Shown here piece after piece: positions 1 to 8,048 of a stretch of DNA of 39,019 nt. Both the position numbers and the translations under genes were made by a program. Location of the stretch: the NCBI GenBank assembly GCA_031280885.1, contig JAITGD010000113.1, positions 1-39,019 of the forward strand. Reading direction: 5' to 3'. This DNA is from Prevotellaceae bacterium. Lineage in GTDB: Bacteria > Bacteroidota > Bacteroidia > Bacteroidales > UBA932. Under the pieces are notes generated by a model. It made no database searches and had not been told where the DNA came from. It saw nothing but the letters and a program-made list of their open reading frames with translations. Position 1 is the stretch's first letter; each line of letters opens with the position of its first letter.

Positions 1-222
1 GGGCAAACAATCCTGTAAATCCAGACTGATATTTTGGAGAATTTTGTCGCCCCATTTGCTTTCCGCGTTTAATTCTTCGATATCTCTACCGAGCGACCAA
101 TAAAAGCGAAGCATTTCGGCATTTACCCTCATCGAGGCTTTTAATTGATTGATTCTGAATCTTTCACTAAGTTGATAAATCCATTCTTTATATTCCTCGT
201 CTATTTTTATCAATTTGCTCAT
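1..222 (-). CDS. DUF1016/YhcG-type nuclease-like protein, N-terminal part (runs off the window)
   Basis: The minus strand has an open frame of 74 codons from an ATG at 222 down to base 1, with no stop, so only the N-terminus is present. The translation begins MSKLIKIDEEYKEWIYQL and contains QLKASMRVNAEMLRFYWSLG, then a GDKILQNIS-like stretch. This pattern is typical of the N-terminal winged-helix-like domain of DUF1016 (YhcG) proteins, whose C-terminal half is a PDDEXK nuclease fold. The nuclease half is outside the window, so activity cannot be judged. The family is often found with mobile or restriction loci. Only 2 bp separate its start from the stop codon of the upstream glycosyltransferase, so the two are probably co-transcribed, although they share no obvious function. 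Confidence 0.75.
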   Translation of the reverse strand, partial: MSKLIKIDEEYKEWIYQLSERFRINQLKASMRVNAEMLRFYWSLGRDIEELNAESKWGDKILQNISLDLQDCLP

Positions 223-224
223 AA

Positions 225-1100
225 TTATTTATTTCTAAGGTCGATACGTCCTTTTATCCCGTGTCGGTAATCCACAACTCCTTTAATCATATAGCGAAGT
301 TTTTTCCATTTATTTCGATGGTCATACAGTAATATTCTTTTAAATTGCCTTCTGAAATATTGAGAAAGCCACTTTGCATGTTCAGGATAAAGATCTCTGA
401 CATACAGAGTGTTTCGAGCTATATAATATCGACGAACAGGATTATGATCATCCACTACTTTTTTTATCCACAAAATTCGGATATTATACGAACCGTCGCC
501 CAAACAATGATTCATAGAAACGGATGTAATTGTTATTAGTTTATAATACAGTCGGGTAGCCCTGAAACAAAACTCGTAGTCAACCATGTCGATAAACAAA
601 TCGTCGCAGAATGGTTTTATATGTTTATAGGCTGATAATGAGAGTAAATTGCCAGAAGTTATCAATTTTGTGGTTTCGATGTATTCTCTATGATCGATAT
701 TTTTTTCATTTTTTCTATTATTGGAATAATGTGGCATAGGAGCAAAAATAGCAACCTCATTAAAGTGTTGATATTTATTTGCTTTTGTTATCATCTCTGA
801 TAGATCTCCCTCACTGAACCATGAATCCTGATCCATTGTCAGTACCCATTCGGCGCCGCCTTCTATTGCACGCCTACATCCTTGATTAAGAGCTGTGGCA
901 ATTCCTTTGTTATCCATGTTTGGAATATAAATCACCGGTGTGGAAAATTCTTCGGAAAGCAAATGCGAATTGTCGGTTGATGAATTATCAATGATGATCA
1001 ATCTATCGATTTCCGACATGTATGTTTTCATTTTGAGGACATTATCTGATGTCGGATTATACCATATCACTATTCCCCAAAGATTTTTTTTGATAATCAT
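225..1100 (-). CDS. Family 2 glycosyltransferase, rhamnosyltransferase-like
   Basis: This is a 291-residue GT-A fold glycosyltransferase. Visible family features are the N-terminal nucleotide-sugar strand (GIVIWYNP), LIIIDNSSTDNS at about 35-45, GIATALNQGC at 66-75, and the metal-binding DxD as D90-Q-D92 in TMDQDSWF. The NKGIATALNQG and MDQDS signatures are typical of the rhamnosyltransferase-like GT2 branch that decorates O-antigen or capsule. It should act at the cytoplasmic face on a lipid-linked or polysaccharide acceptor; donor and acceptor cannot be read from sequence. It lies 17 bp downstream of a second GT2 gene on the same strand, so both are probably one transcript. The C-terminus is basic (RRQFKRILLYDHRNKWKKLR), which could help membrane association. 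The family call is secure and the substrate unknown. Confidence 0.88.
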   Translation of the reverse strand: MIIKKNLWGIVIWYNPTSDNVLKMKTYMSEIDRLIIIDNSSTDNSHLLSEEFSTPVIYIPNMDNKGIATALNQGCRRAIEGGAEWVLTMDQDSWFSEGDLSEMITKANKYQHFNEVAIFAPMPHYSNNRKNEKNIDHREYIETTKLITSGNLLSLSAYKHIKPFCDDLFIDMVDYEFCFRATRLYYKLITITSVSMNHCLGDGSYNIRILWIKKVVDDHNPVRRYYIARNTLYVRDLYPEHAKWLSQYFRRQFKRILLYDHRNKWKKLRYMIKGVVDYRHGIKGRIDLRNK

Positions 1101-1117
1101 AGATATTCACAATGAAC

Positions 1118-2026
1118 TTAAAATACTTTTAAATTTTTAAATGCTTTTCGCAAGAAATTTCTCCTGCGCAAAGCATGTATTTCATTTATATATTTGAAAC
1201 GAAGATACATACGTTTTACTCTGTTGGTAAAAGTCGGATTAGTGTAATATAGTTTCATGTTTTCAAGATATTGACGACTTTCTGTTTCCATGTCGGGAAA
1301 CAAGGATAACAAAGCTCCAAGCACTTTAACATAATCATATTCATACTGTTTATTGTCAAATCTTTTTACCTTTGTGCCGAGTCCTCCACATACATTGTGA
1401 GTATGTTGGCGGTACAATACTTTTGCCTCGGGCAAGGCTTTAAGATTCCCTTCCAATAAGGCAATACGGGTTATCCATCCATCATGGCTTATGTATTTTC
1501 GCAGGGGCAATGCCTTTTGCAACAATGCCTTGCGGAAGAGTGAAGCGTGTCCGCAAATAAAAAGTCCACTTTCATCATCCATCAAAAAAAGATTGCGTCC
1601 GCTTATAAATTTGCGATAATCGGACACTCTTTTATTCATAAAGTTACCATTCGCATCAATATACGCGCTATCGTGATATATCATCGTGGTATTGTCGTCG
1701 ATATTGTCGAAAAGATATTTAATCTTGTCGGGTAGCCAAATATCGTCCTGATCGGCAAAGGCAATGAAATCGCCCTTGCAGTGCCGCAGAGCCGTTTCAA
1801 AGTTTTTCACCATACCTACTTTTTCAACATTCGGATATACGCTGATGTTCGGATATTTTTCGGCATATTCCTTGAGTATTTCCGGCGTGCTGTCGGTCGA
1901 GCAGTCGTCGGCTATGACGATTTCAAGATTGGGATAGGTTTGCCACAATATTGAGTTAAGTTGCTCTCTGATAAATTTTTCTCCGTTATAAGTGGCCATA
2001 GCCACCGAGATTAGTGTTTGACGCAT
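1118..2026 (-). CDS. Family 2 glycosyltransferase
   Basis: This 302-residue GT2 enzyme starts MRQTLISVAMATYNGEKFI, the usual first beta strand and nucleotide-binding loop. It continues with LEIVIADDCSTDST at about 34-47 and the catalytic metal motif D92-Q-D94-D in FADQDDIWLPDK. The length and the DQDDIW signature match Bacteroidetes capsule/LPS glycosyltransferases that add one sugar from a nucleotide donor. No transmembrane segment is obvious, so it is probably a peripheral cytoplasmic enzyme. It is the first gene of a minus-strand run with the next GT2 and the DUF1016 gene. A TAATTTTG element 32-39 bp upstream of the start fits a Bacteroides -7 promoter. No flippase, polymerase or sugar-nucleotide gene is adjacent, so this pair is not a complete polysaccharide cluster within the window. 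Confidence 0.9.
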   Translation of the reverse strand: MRQTLISVAMATYNGEKFIREQLNSILWQTYPNLEIVIADDCSTDSTPEILKEYAEKYPNISVYPNVEKVGMVKNFETALRHCKGDFIAFADQDDIWLPDKIKYLFDNIDDNTTMIYHDSAYIDANGNFMNKRVSDYRKFISGRNLFLMDDESGLFICGHASLFRKALLQKALPLRKYISHDGWITRIALLEGNLKALPEAKVLYRQHTHNVCGGLGTKVKRFDNKQYEYDYVKVLGALLSLFPDMETESRQYLENMKLYYTNPTFTNRVKRMYLRFKYINEIHALRRRNFLRKAFKNLKVF

Positions 2027-2057
2027 AGTTTAAAAATCTGCAATAAAAAAATCGTCG

Positions 2058-2065
2058 CAAAATTA
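2058..2065 (-). promoter_or_regulatory. Bacteroides-type -7 promoter element for the glycosyltransferase genes
   Basis: The minus strand reads TAATTTTG, an exact match to the TAnnTTTG -7 consensus of Bacteroidetes sigma-ABfr promoters, 32 bp before the glycosyltransferase ATG. Transcription would begin near 2052 and give a leader of about 25 nt. I see no clear TTTG -33 element, so the call rests on the -7 box and position. Confidence 0.45.
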
Positions 2066-2090
2066 CATGAAAATTTTGAGAATAACGAAT

Positions 2091-2201
2091 AATGATTAAT
2101 GATTAGTGATTAGTGATTAACGGGCTACGCAGGCGGATTTAACCGTGCAAAAAGACTGTCAAATCAACCTGCGTAGCTTTCTTAATTCTTAATTCTTAAT
2201 C
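2091..2201. repeat. Intergenic repeat module: heptamer arrays flanking a CTGCGTAGC inverted repeat
   Basis: Three parts are visible. At 2091-2118 there are four 7-bp units (AATGATT twice, AGTGATT twice). At 2124-2133 and 2168-2177 is a perfect 10-bp inverted repeat, GCTACGCAGG / CCTGCGTAGC, with a 34-bp loop. At 2181-2201 there are three CTTAATT/C units, the last overlapping the rodA stop codon. The sequence 2144-2177 recurs at 8324-8357 with 4 mismatches in 34 positions. The module fills nearly all of the 174-bp gap between the glycosyltransferase gene and rodA and may act as a rodA terminator or simply be a dispersed repeat. Confidence 0.75.
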
Positions 2202-3634
2202 TACTCATGTCCATACTTTATTGAGTTAAGTTTTAGAAAGATAAACAGCAGCATAGTAAAGCACCAGAGCGACGAGCCGCCGGCGCTAATAAAGGGCAAA
2301 GGAATACCTATAACCGGAGCTAAACCTATGGTCATGGCTATATTGACGGCAAAATGGAAAAATATAATCGATGCTGTACAATATCCATAAATCTTTGTAA
2401 ACTTGTCCTTTTGACGTTCCGAGAGCATGATTATCCTTATCAGCAGCACGGCAAATAGCAGTATCAGAATTAAACTTCCGACGAAGCCCCACTCCTCGCC
2501 TACGGTACAAAAGATGAAGTCGGTGCTTTGTTCCGGCACAAAATTTAGCTTCGTTTGCGTTCCTTGCAAGTAACCTTTTCCGCCGAATCCACCCGAACCT
2601 ATCGCCACTTTTGCCTGATAGACATTGTATCCCGTGTTTTTGATATCCTCTTTGACGCCCAGCAGAACTTCGATACGGTCGCGATGATGAGGCTTCAGCA
2701 CTTGTCCATAGATATATTCCACAGAATAAACCGTAACCGAAGAAAAAAACAAGAAAGCGATTATCGGTAAATGCATCTTCAGACGTTTGAAAAAAGCGTA
2801 AAGCAACCACAGTGCAAAAGCTCCAAGAGTAGCTATGCACAGTAGCTTATCGTAATCGGCCTCCGACTTGACGGCAACGTTGTAGGTAGCCAATCCGGAG
2901 AACAGCACCAGAGCTAAGACAGCCACCGGTAAAACCATCACATAATCATCGTTACGGAAGATAAACACTGCCAGCGAGAAAACCGAAAGCGCTATCATTA
3001 TCCATATTGTATCGATCATCAGCGTAGCGATAAAAAGTAAAACAAGGAAGACTGCGCCCGTCAGAATCCAGCCCGACATACCTTCGCGATAAAGCATCAA
3101 TATGAAGGCCGAAAAAACCAGAGCCGAACCCCAATCGCGCTGTAAAAGTATCAGCATCACCGGAAAAAGTATCAGCCCCAGAATCACGAGCCAGCTACGC
3201 AAGCTGTTCAATCGAAAATTGTACTCGCTCATAAAACGCGCCAGCGCCAACGAGCTTGCAAGTTTTGCAAGCTCCGACGGTTGAAAACGTACCGTCCCAA
3301 AGGCTAACCACGATTTAGAATTGTTTACCTCGACTCCCACGACCAGCACAACCATCAGTAGCAGAATCACCGAGCCGTAAACGTAATTCGCAAAAACCGA
3401 ATAAAATTTGTAGCTGATAGCCATTATAGCGGTGGCCGACACAAAAGCTATGGCAATCCATATCAATTGAGCGCCATGCTTTTTAGTGAGGTCGAATATG
3501 GCAGCCGAATCGCTCTGAGTCGAATAGATATTCATCCAACCGAAAACCACCAAAGCAAGATAAATCAACAAAACCATCCAATCGGGTTGATTGATGGTTT
3601 GTTGCGAGCGGGATGCTAAACCGGCCGGAATCAA
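2201..3634 (-). CDS. rodA: RodA, SEDS-family peptidoglycan glycosyltransferase
   Basis: RodA polymerises lipid II into glycan strands in the elongation (rod) complex together with a class B PBP, in the inner membrane. The 477-residue protein has about ten hydrophobic segments. SEDS hallmarks are visible: FQPSELAKLASSLALARF near 117-134, LLQRDWGSALVF with the conserved Asp, the FVPEQSTDFIF loop, GEEWGFVGS, and near the C-terminus IGIPLPFISAGGSS. The only possible start upstream of the first membrane segment is TTG at 3634, since an in-frame TAA lies three codons further up; the first ATG (residue 20) would cut into the conserved DWMVLLIY region. It lies 29 bp behind the HIT gene in the pgk-HIT-rodA run. 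The usual partner PBP2 (mrdA) is not adjacent. The stop codon falls in a heptamer repeat. Confidence 0.93.
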   Translation of the reverse strand: MIPAGLASRSQQTINQPDWMVLLIYLALVVFGWMNIYSTQSDSAAIFDLTKKHGAQLIWIAIAFVSATAIMAISYKFYSVFANYVYGSVILLLMVVLVVGVEVNNSKSWLAFGTVRFQPSELAKLASSLALARFMSEYNFRLNSLRSWLVILGLILFPVMLILLQRDWGSALVFSAFILMLYREGMSGWILTGAVFLVLLFIATLMIDTIWIMIALSVFSLAVFIFRNDDYVMVLPVAVLALVLFSGLATYNVAVKSEADYDKLLCIATLGAFALWLLYAFFKRLKMHLPIIAFLFFSSVTVYSVEYIYGQVLKPHHRDRIEVLLGVKEDIKNTGYNVYQAKVAIGSGGFGGKGYLQGTQTKLNFVPEQSTDFIFCTVGEEWGFVGSLILILLFAVLLIRIIMLSERQKDKFTKIYGYCTASIIFFHFAVNIAMTIGLAPVIGIPLPFISAGGSSLWCFTMLLFIFLKLNSIKYGHE

Positions 3635-3663
3635 AGTAAATTAACGAATTGGTTACACAATTA

Positions 3664-4071
3664 TTATCCTTCGAGAATCGTCCATTGACGCCGGATTTTT
3701 TCGGCAAGCTCCTCGAACTCTTCCTTGCTGAATTTCAACTTGGGCTTCATAAAATCGGCGTCGCTTTCCTTATCTATTGGTATCAGATGGATGTGTGTGT
3801 GCGGCACTTCCAGCCCCAGCGTTATTAACGCTATTCGCTTACAGGGAAGGGCGGCTTTGAGCGCCTTTGCAATTCTCTGTGCGAAAACGCTTAAATCTGC
3901 AAGCTCATCCGGAGCAAGGTCGAAAATATAATCGACCTCGCGCTTAGGGATGACCAAAGTATGCCCCGCGTTCACGGGATTGATGTCTAAGAAAGCGAAA
4001 TGCTTGTCGTCCTCTGCAATTTTGTAGCAAGGAAGCTCGCCGGCAACTATTCTTGAAAAGATGGTAGGCAT
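3664..4071 (-). CDS. HIT family (HINT-like) nucleotide hydrolase
   Basis: This 135-residue histidine-triad protein begins MPTIFSRIVAGELPCYKIAEDD, the standard HINT N-terminus, followed by FLDINPVNAGHTLVIPKREVD. The catalytic HxHxH motif is in VPHTHIHLIPI at about 99-108. HINT proteins hydrolyse purine nucleoside phosphoramidates and adenylated intermediates in the cytoplasm; the physiological substrate is uncertain. I chose the ATG at 4071 because homologues start at MPTIF; a TTG two codons upstream at 4077 is also possible. It lies between pgk and rodA with 26- and 29-bp gaps, so the three are probably one transcript driven from the pgk promoter. Length and motifs are normal for the family. 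Confidence 0.93.
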   Translation of the reverse strand: MPTIFSRIVAGELPCYKIAEDDKHFAFLDINPVNAGHTLVIPKREVDYIFDLAPDELADLSVFAQRIAKALKAALPCKRIALITLGLEVPHTHIHLIPIDKESDADFMKPKLKFSKEEFEELAEKIRRQWTILEG

Positions 4072-4097
4072 GTGCAAATCAGTATTTATCTGTTGAT

Positions 4098-5345
4098 TTA
4101 TTCCTTTATAGCCTTCACTCCGGGCAGATCGATACCTTCCATATATTCGAGCAGAGCGCCTCCGCCGGTCGAAACATAGCTAACCTTGTTGGCCAGGCCG
4201 AACTTGTTAATCGCTGCCACAGAGTCGCCTCCGCCAATGAGCGAATACGCTCCTTCGGTAGTTGCTTCGGCCACAATTTCGGCCACTGCCTTTGTGCCGC
4301 CTGCAAACTTATCAATTTCAAACACGCCCACAGGCCCGTTCCAGAGTATAGTTTTCGACTGTTTGATCACCTCGCGCCATTCTTCCGTCGTTTTGGGGCT
4401 GGCGTCGAGGCCTTCCCATCCATCGGGAATCTCGTAAATGTTGCAAAGTCGAGTATTGGCTTCGGCGCTGAAACCATCGGCAATAAGCACTTCCGAAGGC
4501 AGATACAGTTTAACTTTTCTGGCTTCGGCGGCAGCCATAATCTCGCGTGCAAGTTCCACATCTTCGCACAGCGAATTACCTATTTTTCCGCCTTTTGCCT
4601 TGATGAAAGTGAAGCTCATGCCTCCTCCCAGAATGAGATTGTCCACCTTATCGAGCAAACGCTTGATAATAGTAATCTTGCTTGATACTTTCGAGCCTCC
4701 GAGAATAGCCGTGAAGGGCCTTTCGGGAGCATCAAGAACCTTATCCACTGCGTTCAGTTCGCCCGTCATTATATATCCGAACATCTTGTCGTTTGGAAAT
4801 TTAGCTGCAATTAAAGCTGTGGATGCGTGAGCGCGGTGCGCCGTTCCGAAAGCGTCGTTCACATAGCAGTTGGCATAGCTTGCTAACTTTTCGACGAATT
4901 GTTTCTGACTTGCTTTCAGTTCCGCCTTAGCTGCGTCCTTTACTTCCTGCGGACTGTCCTTCGGCAAACGCGGCTTACCTTCTTCTTCGGCATAAAAGCG
5001 TAGATTTTCGAGCAGAAGTATTTCTCCCGCTTTGAGATTTTTCGACATCTCGGCAGCTTCAGCGCCCATACAATCAGGTGCAAAAAGGACTTTCCGTCCG
5101 GCGAGTTTCTCTAACACAGGGATTATGTGCTTCAGCGAGAATTTGTTTTCGACCCCTTCGGGACGACCTAAATGCGACATAGCTACGATAGAACCGCCGC
5201 CATCAAGCACTTTTTTGATAGTAGGCACAGCGGCACGGATGCGAGTATCGTCCGTAACCTCCAAATTGCCCGACAAAGGCACATTAAAGTCAAAGCGTAT
5301 AATGGCACGCTTGCCTTTGAAATCATAAGTATTAATCGATTGCAT
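4098..5345 (-). CDS. pgk: Phosphoglycerate kinase
   Basis: Pgk converts 1,3-bisphosphoglycerate and ADP to 3-phosphoglycerate and ATP in glycolysis. The 415-residue protein is full length for bacterial enzymes. Visible motifs are the N-domain substrate-binding [10 protein letters not shown] near 18-27, the MSHLGRP loop near 57-63, AHRAHAST, and in the C-domain GGSKVSSKI (ADP site), [17 protein letters not shown] and the GGGDSVAAI loop near the C-terminus. It is the first gene of a minus-strand pgk-HIT-rodA run and has a TAnnTTTG promoter box about 40 bp upstream, just beyond the end of the GH95 gene. Nothing about the gene looks unusual. Confidence 0.98.
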   Translation of the reverse strand: MQSINTYDFKGKRAIIRFDFNVPLSGNLEVTDDTRIRAAVPTIKKVLDGGGSIVAMSHLGRPEGVENKFSLKHIIPVLEKLAGRKVLFAPDCMGAEAAEMSKNLKAGEILLLENLRFYAEEEGKPRLPKDSPQEVKDAAKAELKASQKQFVEKLASYANCYVNDAFGTAHRAHASTALIAAKFPNDKMFGYIMTGELNAVDKVLDAPERPFTAILGGSKVSSKITIIKRLLDKVDNLILGGGMSFTFIKAKGGKIGNSLCEDVELAREIMAAAEARKVKLYLPSEVLIADGFSAEANTRLCNIYEIPDGWEGLDASPKTTEEWREVIKQSKTILWNGPVGVFEIDKFAGGTKAVAEIVAEATTEGAYSLIGGGDSVAAINKFGLANKVSYVSTGGGALLEYMEGIDLPGVKAIKE

Positions 5346-5386
5346 AAATAATGTATTATTAGGTATTACTTTTATTTTTCGACCCG

Positions 5387-5394
5387 CAAAAGTA
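5387..5394 (-). promoter_or_regulatory. Bacteroides-type -7 promoter element for pgk
   Basis: The minus strand reads TACTTTTG followed by CGGG, an exact TAnnTTTG match 41 bp before the pgk ATG. The start site would be near 5381, giving a leader of about 35 nt. It lies only 14 bp past the GH95 stop codon and its hairpin. No convincing -33 TTTG is present. Confidence 0.55.
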
Positions 5395-5408
5395 ATGCTT
5401 TTTTTGGA

Positions 5409-7808
5409 TTATGAATTATGAATTATGAATTCATAATTCATAATTATTTCTTCGCCTGCTTTCAGAGGGATTTCGGCTGTTTCATCGACAATTGTCGGAT
5501 GAATGGTTTTGCCGGATTTAGTAAAGCGCGTCATTCTCGGAATTTTTATTCTGAAAACATTATCAACACTTGCTCGCAGGCTGGCCGACACAAGTTTTCC
5601 GCCTTCCCACGAGGCTGATACTTCGCCGCCTCCGCGAACTCTCATCCCGCTAAAACTGCCTTTGGATATTACCGTCGGAAGGGCGGGAAGAAACTCAATC
5701 GCTCCGCTGTAACTTTGCACAAACATCTCGGCTATGCCGGAACATCCGCCGAAATTTCCATCGATTTGAAAAGGCGGATGAGCGCAGAATAGATTCGGAT
5801 ATGTGCCGCCTCCGTCGGAATAGTCCATACCGCTGTTAGTCGTTGGATTCAGCAGATTGCACAGAAGTTTGAAGGCGCGATTTCCATCGCCGAGTCGCGC
5901 CCAGAAATTTATTTTCCAGGCACGCGACCAGCCCGTACCTCCGTCTCCGCGCACTTCGAGAGTTTTGCGGGCAGCTTCGAGCAGATGTGGCTCTACGATT
6001 TGATTTCCCGGATATAAACCATACAGATGCGATACATGCCGATGGTGCGGGTCGGTTTCCTCGTACTCTTCGAGCCATTCCATCAATCGCCCGTCGCTAC
6101 CGATTCTGTTAGGCGGAAGTTTGCCGGCGGCCTCTCTGAGTTTTTTGCGCAAGTCGGCGTCGATATTGAGAATCTCGCTTGCCGAGGCTACATTACCGAA
6201 AAGTTCGCGAATCAACTGATTATCCATAGTCGAACCCATGCAAACGGAGGCCGATTTGCCGGAACCGGGCATACGGAAAGAATTTTCGGGCGAGCTTGTC
6301 GGAGCGGTTACTAACCAGCCGTTTTTTGGTTCGGTAACAAGAATATCAAGAAAAAACACCGCCGCGCCTTTCAGCACCGGATATATTTCTTCCAGATAGC
6401 GACGGCTGCGTCCGAAGTCATAATGATCCCAAAGATGCGCGCAGAGCCAGGCGCCGCCCGTGTTAGTTGCGCCCCACGAGGGATGCTCGCCCGGCGAAGT
6501 AAATCCCCACGGATTAGTCATCATGTGAGCCACCCATCCATTGGCCTTGTAGAAAGTTTTTGCCGTGCGGCTTCCCGGATTCACTAAGCTTGCGGTCAGC
6601 TGAATCAGCGGTTGTGCAAGTTCGGCAAGATTGGTCGTTTCCACCGGCCAATGATTCATTTGTGCATTTATGTTGAGGTGATAATCGCCGTTCCAGGGCG
6701 TATTGATGGTGTTTGTCCATAAACCTTGCAGATTTGGAGGCAAAACGCCTGCGCGAGCGCTCGAAATAAACAGATAACGTCCGAATTGAAAATACAGCTC
6801 CACAAGTCCATTGTCGGCATGGTCGGCGGCGAAGGCTTGCAGACGGCGGTCGGTCGGAAGGGAATCTCTGCCGGCAGCGCGAGGTTCGAGATGAAGACTC
6901 ATCCGGTCGAAATATTTCTTATACGCTTTTATGTGCGACGATTTAATTGCTGCGTAAGATGCACCTAAGGCCGCGCGAAGCAGCGACAGGCATCGGTCGT
7001 CGAACTTCGGATAGAGATAATCCGTAGTGGAGGAAATAAAAATAATCGCCTCCTTTGCTCCGCTTATTTCTAAACGCTGATTTTTTCCGACGACCTTGCC
7101 GCCGGCCTGCTTGACGCTTACGCGGGTGGCGTATTTCATTCCTTTGCCGTCGGAGCCGTTGTCTAATTGACCGCGCATCAGAAGAGATTCGCCTTCGACG
7201 CTTGTTTCAAAAGCCTGCGGACGGTCAAGCCCGATGACGAAATTCAAGGCTTCGCTTCCCGATGATTTCAGCTTGACAACAAGCACATCATAGCCAAAAG
7301 CGGCAAAATATTCCCGCGTATATTCCGTGTTGCCAATGCGAAAGCTGGTAAGCGCCGTAGCCTCGTCGATAGATAATTTCCGTCGATAGTCTTCGACTGC
7401 GCTCTGCGAGGGATATTTGTAATCGATTCGCAGATTTCCCAGAATCTCGAACCGTCCGAAGGCCTGTCCGCTCGATCCCGGCCCTTTACACACAAAAGTT
7501 GTGTACATCAGTTCCTGCGCCTCGTCGTTCCGACCCTCGTAAAGCAGCTGACGGATGCGGTCGAGATGTTTCAAGGCTTCGGGATTGTCGGCCTCCTGCA
7601 CCCCGCCCGACCAGAGCGTTATGTCGTTTAACACTATCGTCTCGCTGACAATTCCTCCATCGGGAGTCATTCCAAGACGGCCATTGCCCAGCGGAAGCGT
7701 TTCTTCCCACTGACGCGCCGGACGGTCGAACCAGAGCGATAGCTCCGATTGCGCTTTTGATGATAAAGTGGCAGCGAAAATTGCTGCAGTAAATAAAAAA
7801 TGTTTCAT
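5409..7808 (-). CDS. GH95 family alpha-L-fucosidase, secreted
   Basis: GH95 enzymes are inverting exo-glycosidases that release terminal alpha-1,2-L-fucose from host glycans or plant xyloglucan; some members cleave alpha-L-galactose, so the sugar is not certain. The 799-residue protein has a signal peptide (residues 1-20), the N-terminal beta domain with LPLGNGRLG and the NDITLWSGG signature near 61-69, and an (alpha/alpha)6 catalytic domain. WNGDYHLNINAQMNHWP at 372-387 carries the paired Asn (N379, N381) used by the family, SPENS has a likely acid at E508, and QIDGNFGG carries D683, the counterpart of the catalytic Asp of characterised members. It is the distal gene of the SusCD locus, separated from it by a 584-bp repeat region. 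The last residues (MNYEFIIHNS) are encoded by a 32-bp palindrome of heptamer repeats and look like acquired sequence rather than domain. Confidence 0.93.
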   Translation of the reverse strand: MKHFLFTAAIFAATLSSKAQSELSLWFDRPARQWEETLPLGNGRLGMTPDGGIVSETIVLNDITLWSGGVQEADNPEALKHLDRIRQLLYEGRNDEAQELMYTTFVCKGPGSSGQAFGRFEILGNLRIDYKYPSQSAVEDYRRKLSIDEATALTSFRIGNTEYTREYFAAFGYDVLVVKLKSSGSEALNFVIGLDRPQAFETSVEGESLLMRGQLDNGSDGKGMKYATRVSVKQAGGKVVGKNQRLEISGAKEAIIFISSTTDYLYPKFDDRCLSLLRAALGASYAAIKSSHIKAYKKYFDRMSLHLEPRAAGRDSLPTDRRLQAFAADHADNGLVELYFQFGRYLFISSARAGVLPPNLQGLWTNTINTPWNGDYHLNINAQMNHWPVETTNLAELAQPLIQLTASLVNPGSRTAKTFYKANGWVAHMMTNPWGFTSPGEHPSWGATNTGGAWLCAHLWDHYDFGRSRRYLEEIYPVLKGAAVFFLDILVTEPKNGWLVTAPTSSPENSFRMPGSGKSASVCMGSTMDNQLIRELFGNVASASEILNIDADLRKKLREAAGKLPPNRIGSDGRLMEWLEEYEETDPHHRHVSHLYGLYPGNQIVEPHLLEAARKTLEVRGDGGTGWSRAWKINFWARLGDGNRAFKLLCNLLNPTTNSGMDYSDGGGTYPNLFCAHPPFQIDGNFGGCSGIAEMFVQSYSGAIEFLPALPTVISKGSFSGMRVRGGGEVSASWEGGKLVSASLRASVDNVFRIKIPRMTRFTKSGKTIHPTIVDETAEIPLKAGEEIIMNYEFIIHNS
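5414..5445. repeat. 32-bp perfect palindrome of ATTATGA/TTCATAA heptamers inside the GH95 3' end
   Basis: Bases 5414-5445 form a perfect palindrome centred on GAATTC at 5427-5432 and built from 7-bp units in opposite orientation; the array begins at 5408. The palindrome lies inside the GH95 reading frame and encodes its last residues; the stop codon is at 5409-5411. As RNA it would form a strong AU-rich hairpin at the mRNA end and could act as a terminator or 3' stabiliser. Confidence 0.8.
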
Positions 7809-7825
7809 TTTAAAAATGGATTAAA

Positions 7826-7898
7826 GATTTCAAGAACCAAGACGCTGCGCAGTCAATTAAGAATTAAAAATTAAGAATTAAGAGAGCTGCGCAGTCAA
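7826..7898 (+). repeat. Composite repeat: partial dispersed repeat, twin CTGCGCAG boxes, heptamer array
   Basis: This is the first part of the 584-bp gene-free stretch 7809-8392. At 7826-7841 is GATTTCAAGAACCAAG, a 16-bp copy of a repeat also found at 8202-8224 and, inverted, at 28402-28424. Then GCTGCGCAGTCAA occurs twice (7844-7856 and 7886-7898) as a 13-bp direct repeat around an array of AATTAAG-type heptamers. The core CTGCGCAG is itself an 8-bp palindrome. Confidence 0.75.
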
Positions 7899-7920
7899 GC
7901 AGAAAGCGTGTTCTATGCTG

Positions 7921-7960
7921 CTTTCTGCTTTCTGCTTTCTGCTTTCTGCTTTCTGCTTTC
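7921..7960 (+). repeat. (CTTTCTG)n heptamer microsatellite
   Basis: There are 5.7 perfect units of the 7-bp sequence CTTTCTG. The array yields artificial open frames rich in LLSAFCF, which I do not consider genes. Slippage could change the copy number between strains. Confidence 0.85.
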
Positions 7961-8039
7961 ACATTCCGTCCCTAACGGGACGGCGCTTGCGAGCGTGGGC
8001 TTACGTTTTCTACCAACATTCCGTCCCTAACGGGACGGC
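7961..8039 (+). repeat. Pair of REP-like palindromes CCGTCCCTAACGGGACGG
   Basis: The sequence ACATT plus CCGTCCCTAACGGGACGG plus C occurs at 7961-7984 and again at 8016-8039, exactly 55 bp apart. Each copy is a perfect 7-bp stem (CCGTCCC/GGGACGG) with a TAAC loop. The spacer holds GCTTGCGAGC, itself a short palindrome. The arrangement resembles a REP/BIME-type bacterial interspersed element; copy number elsewhere in the genome cannot be seen here. Confidence 0.75.
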
Positions 8040-8048
8040 ATTTGTCAT

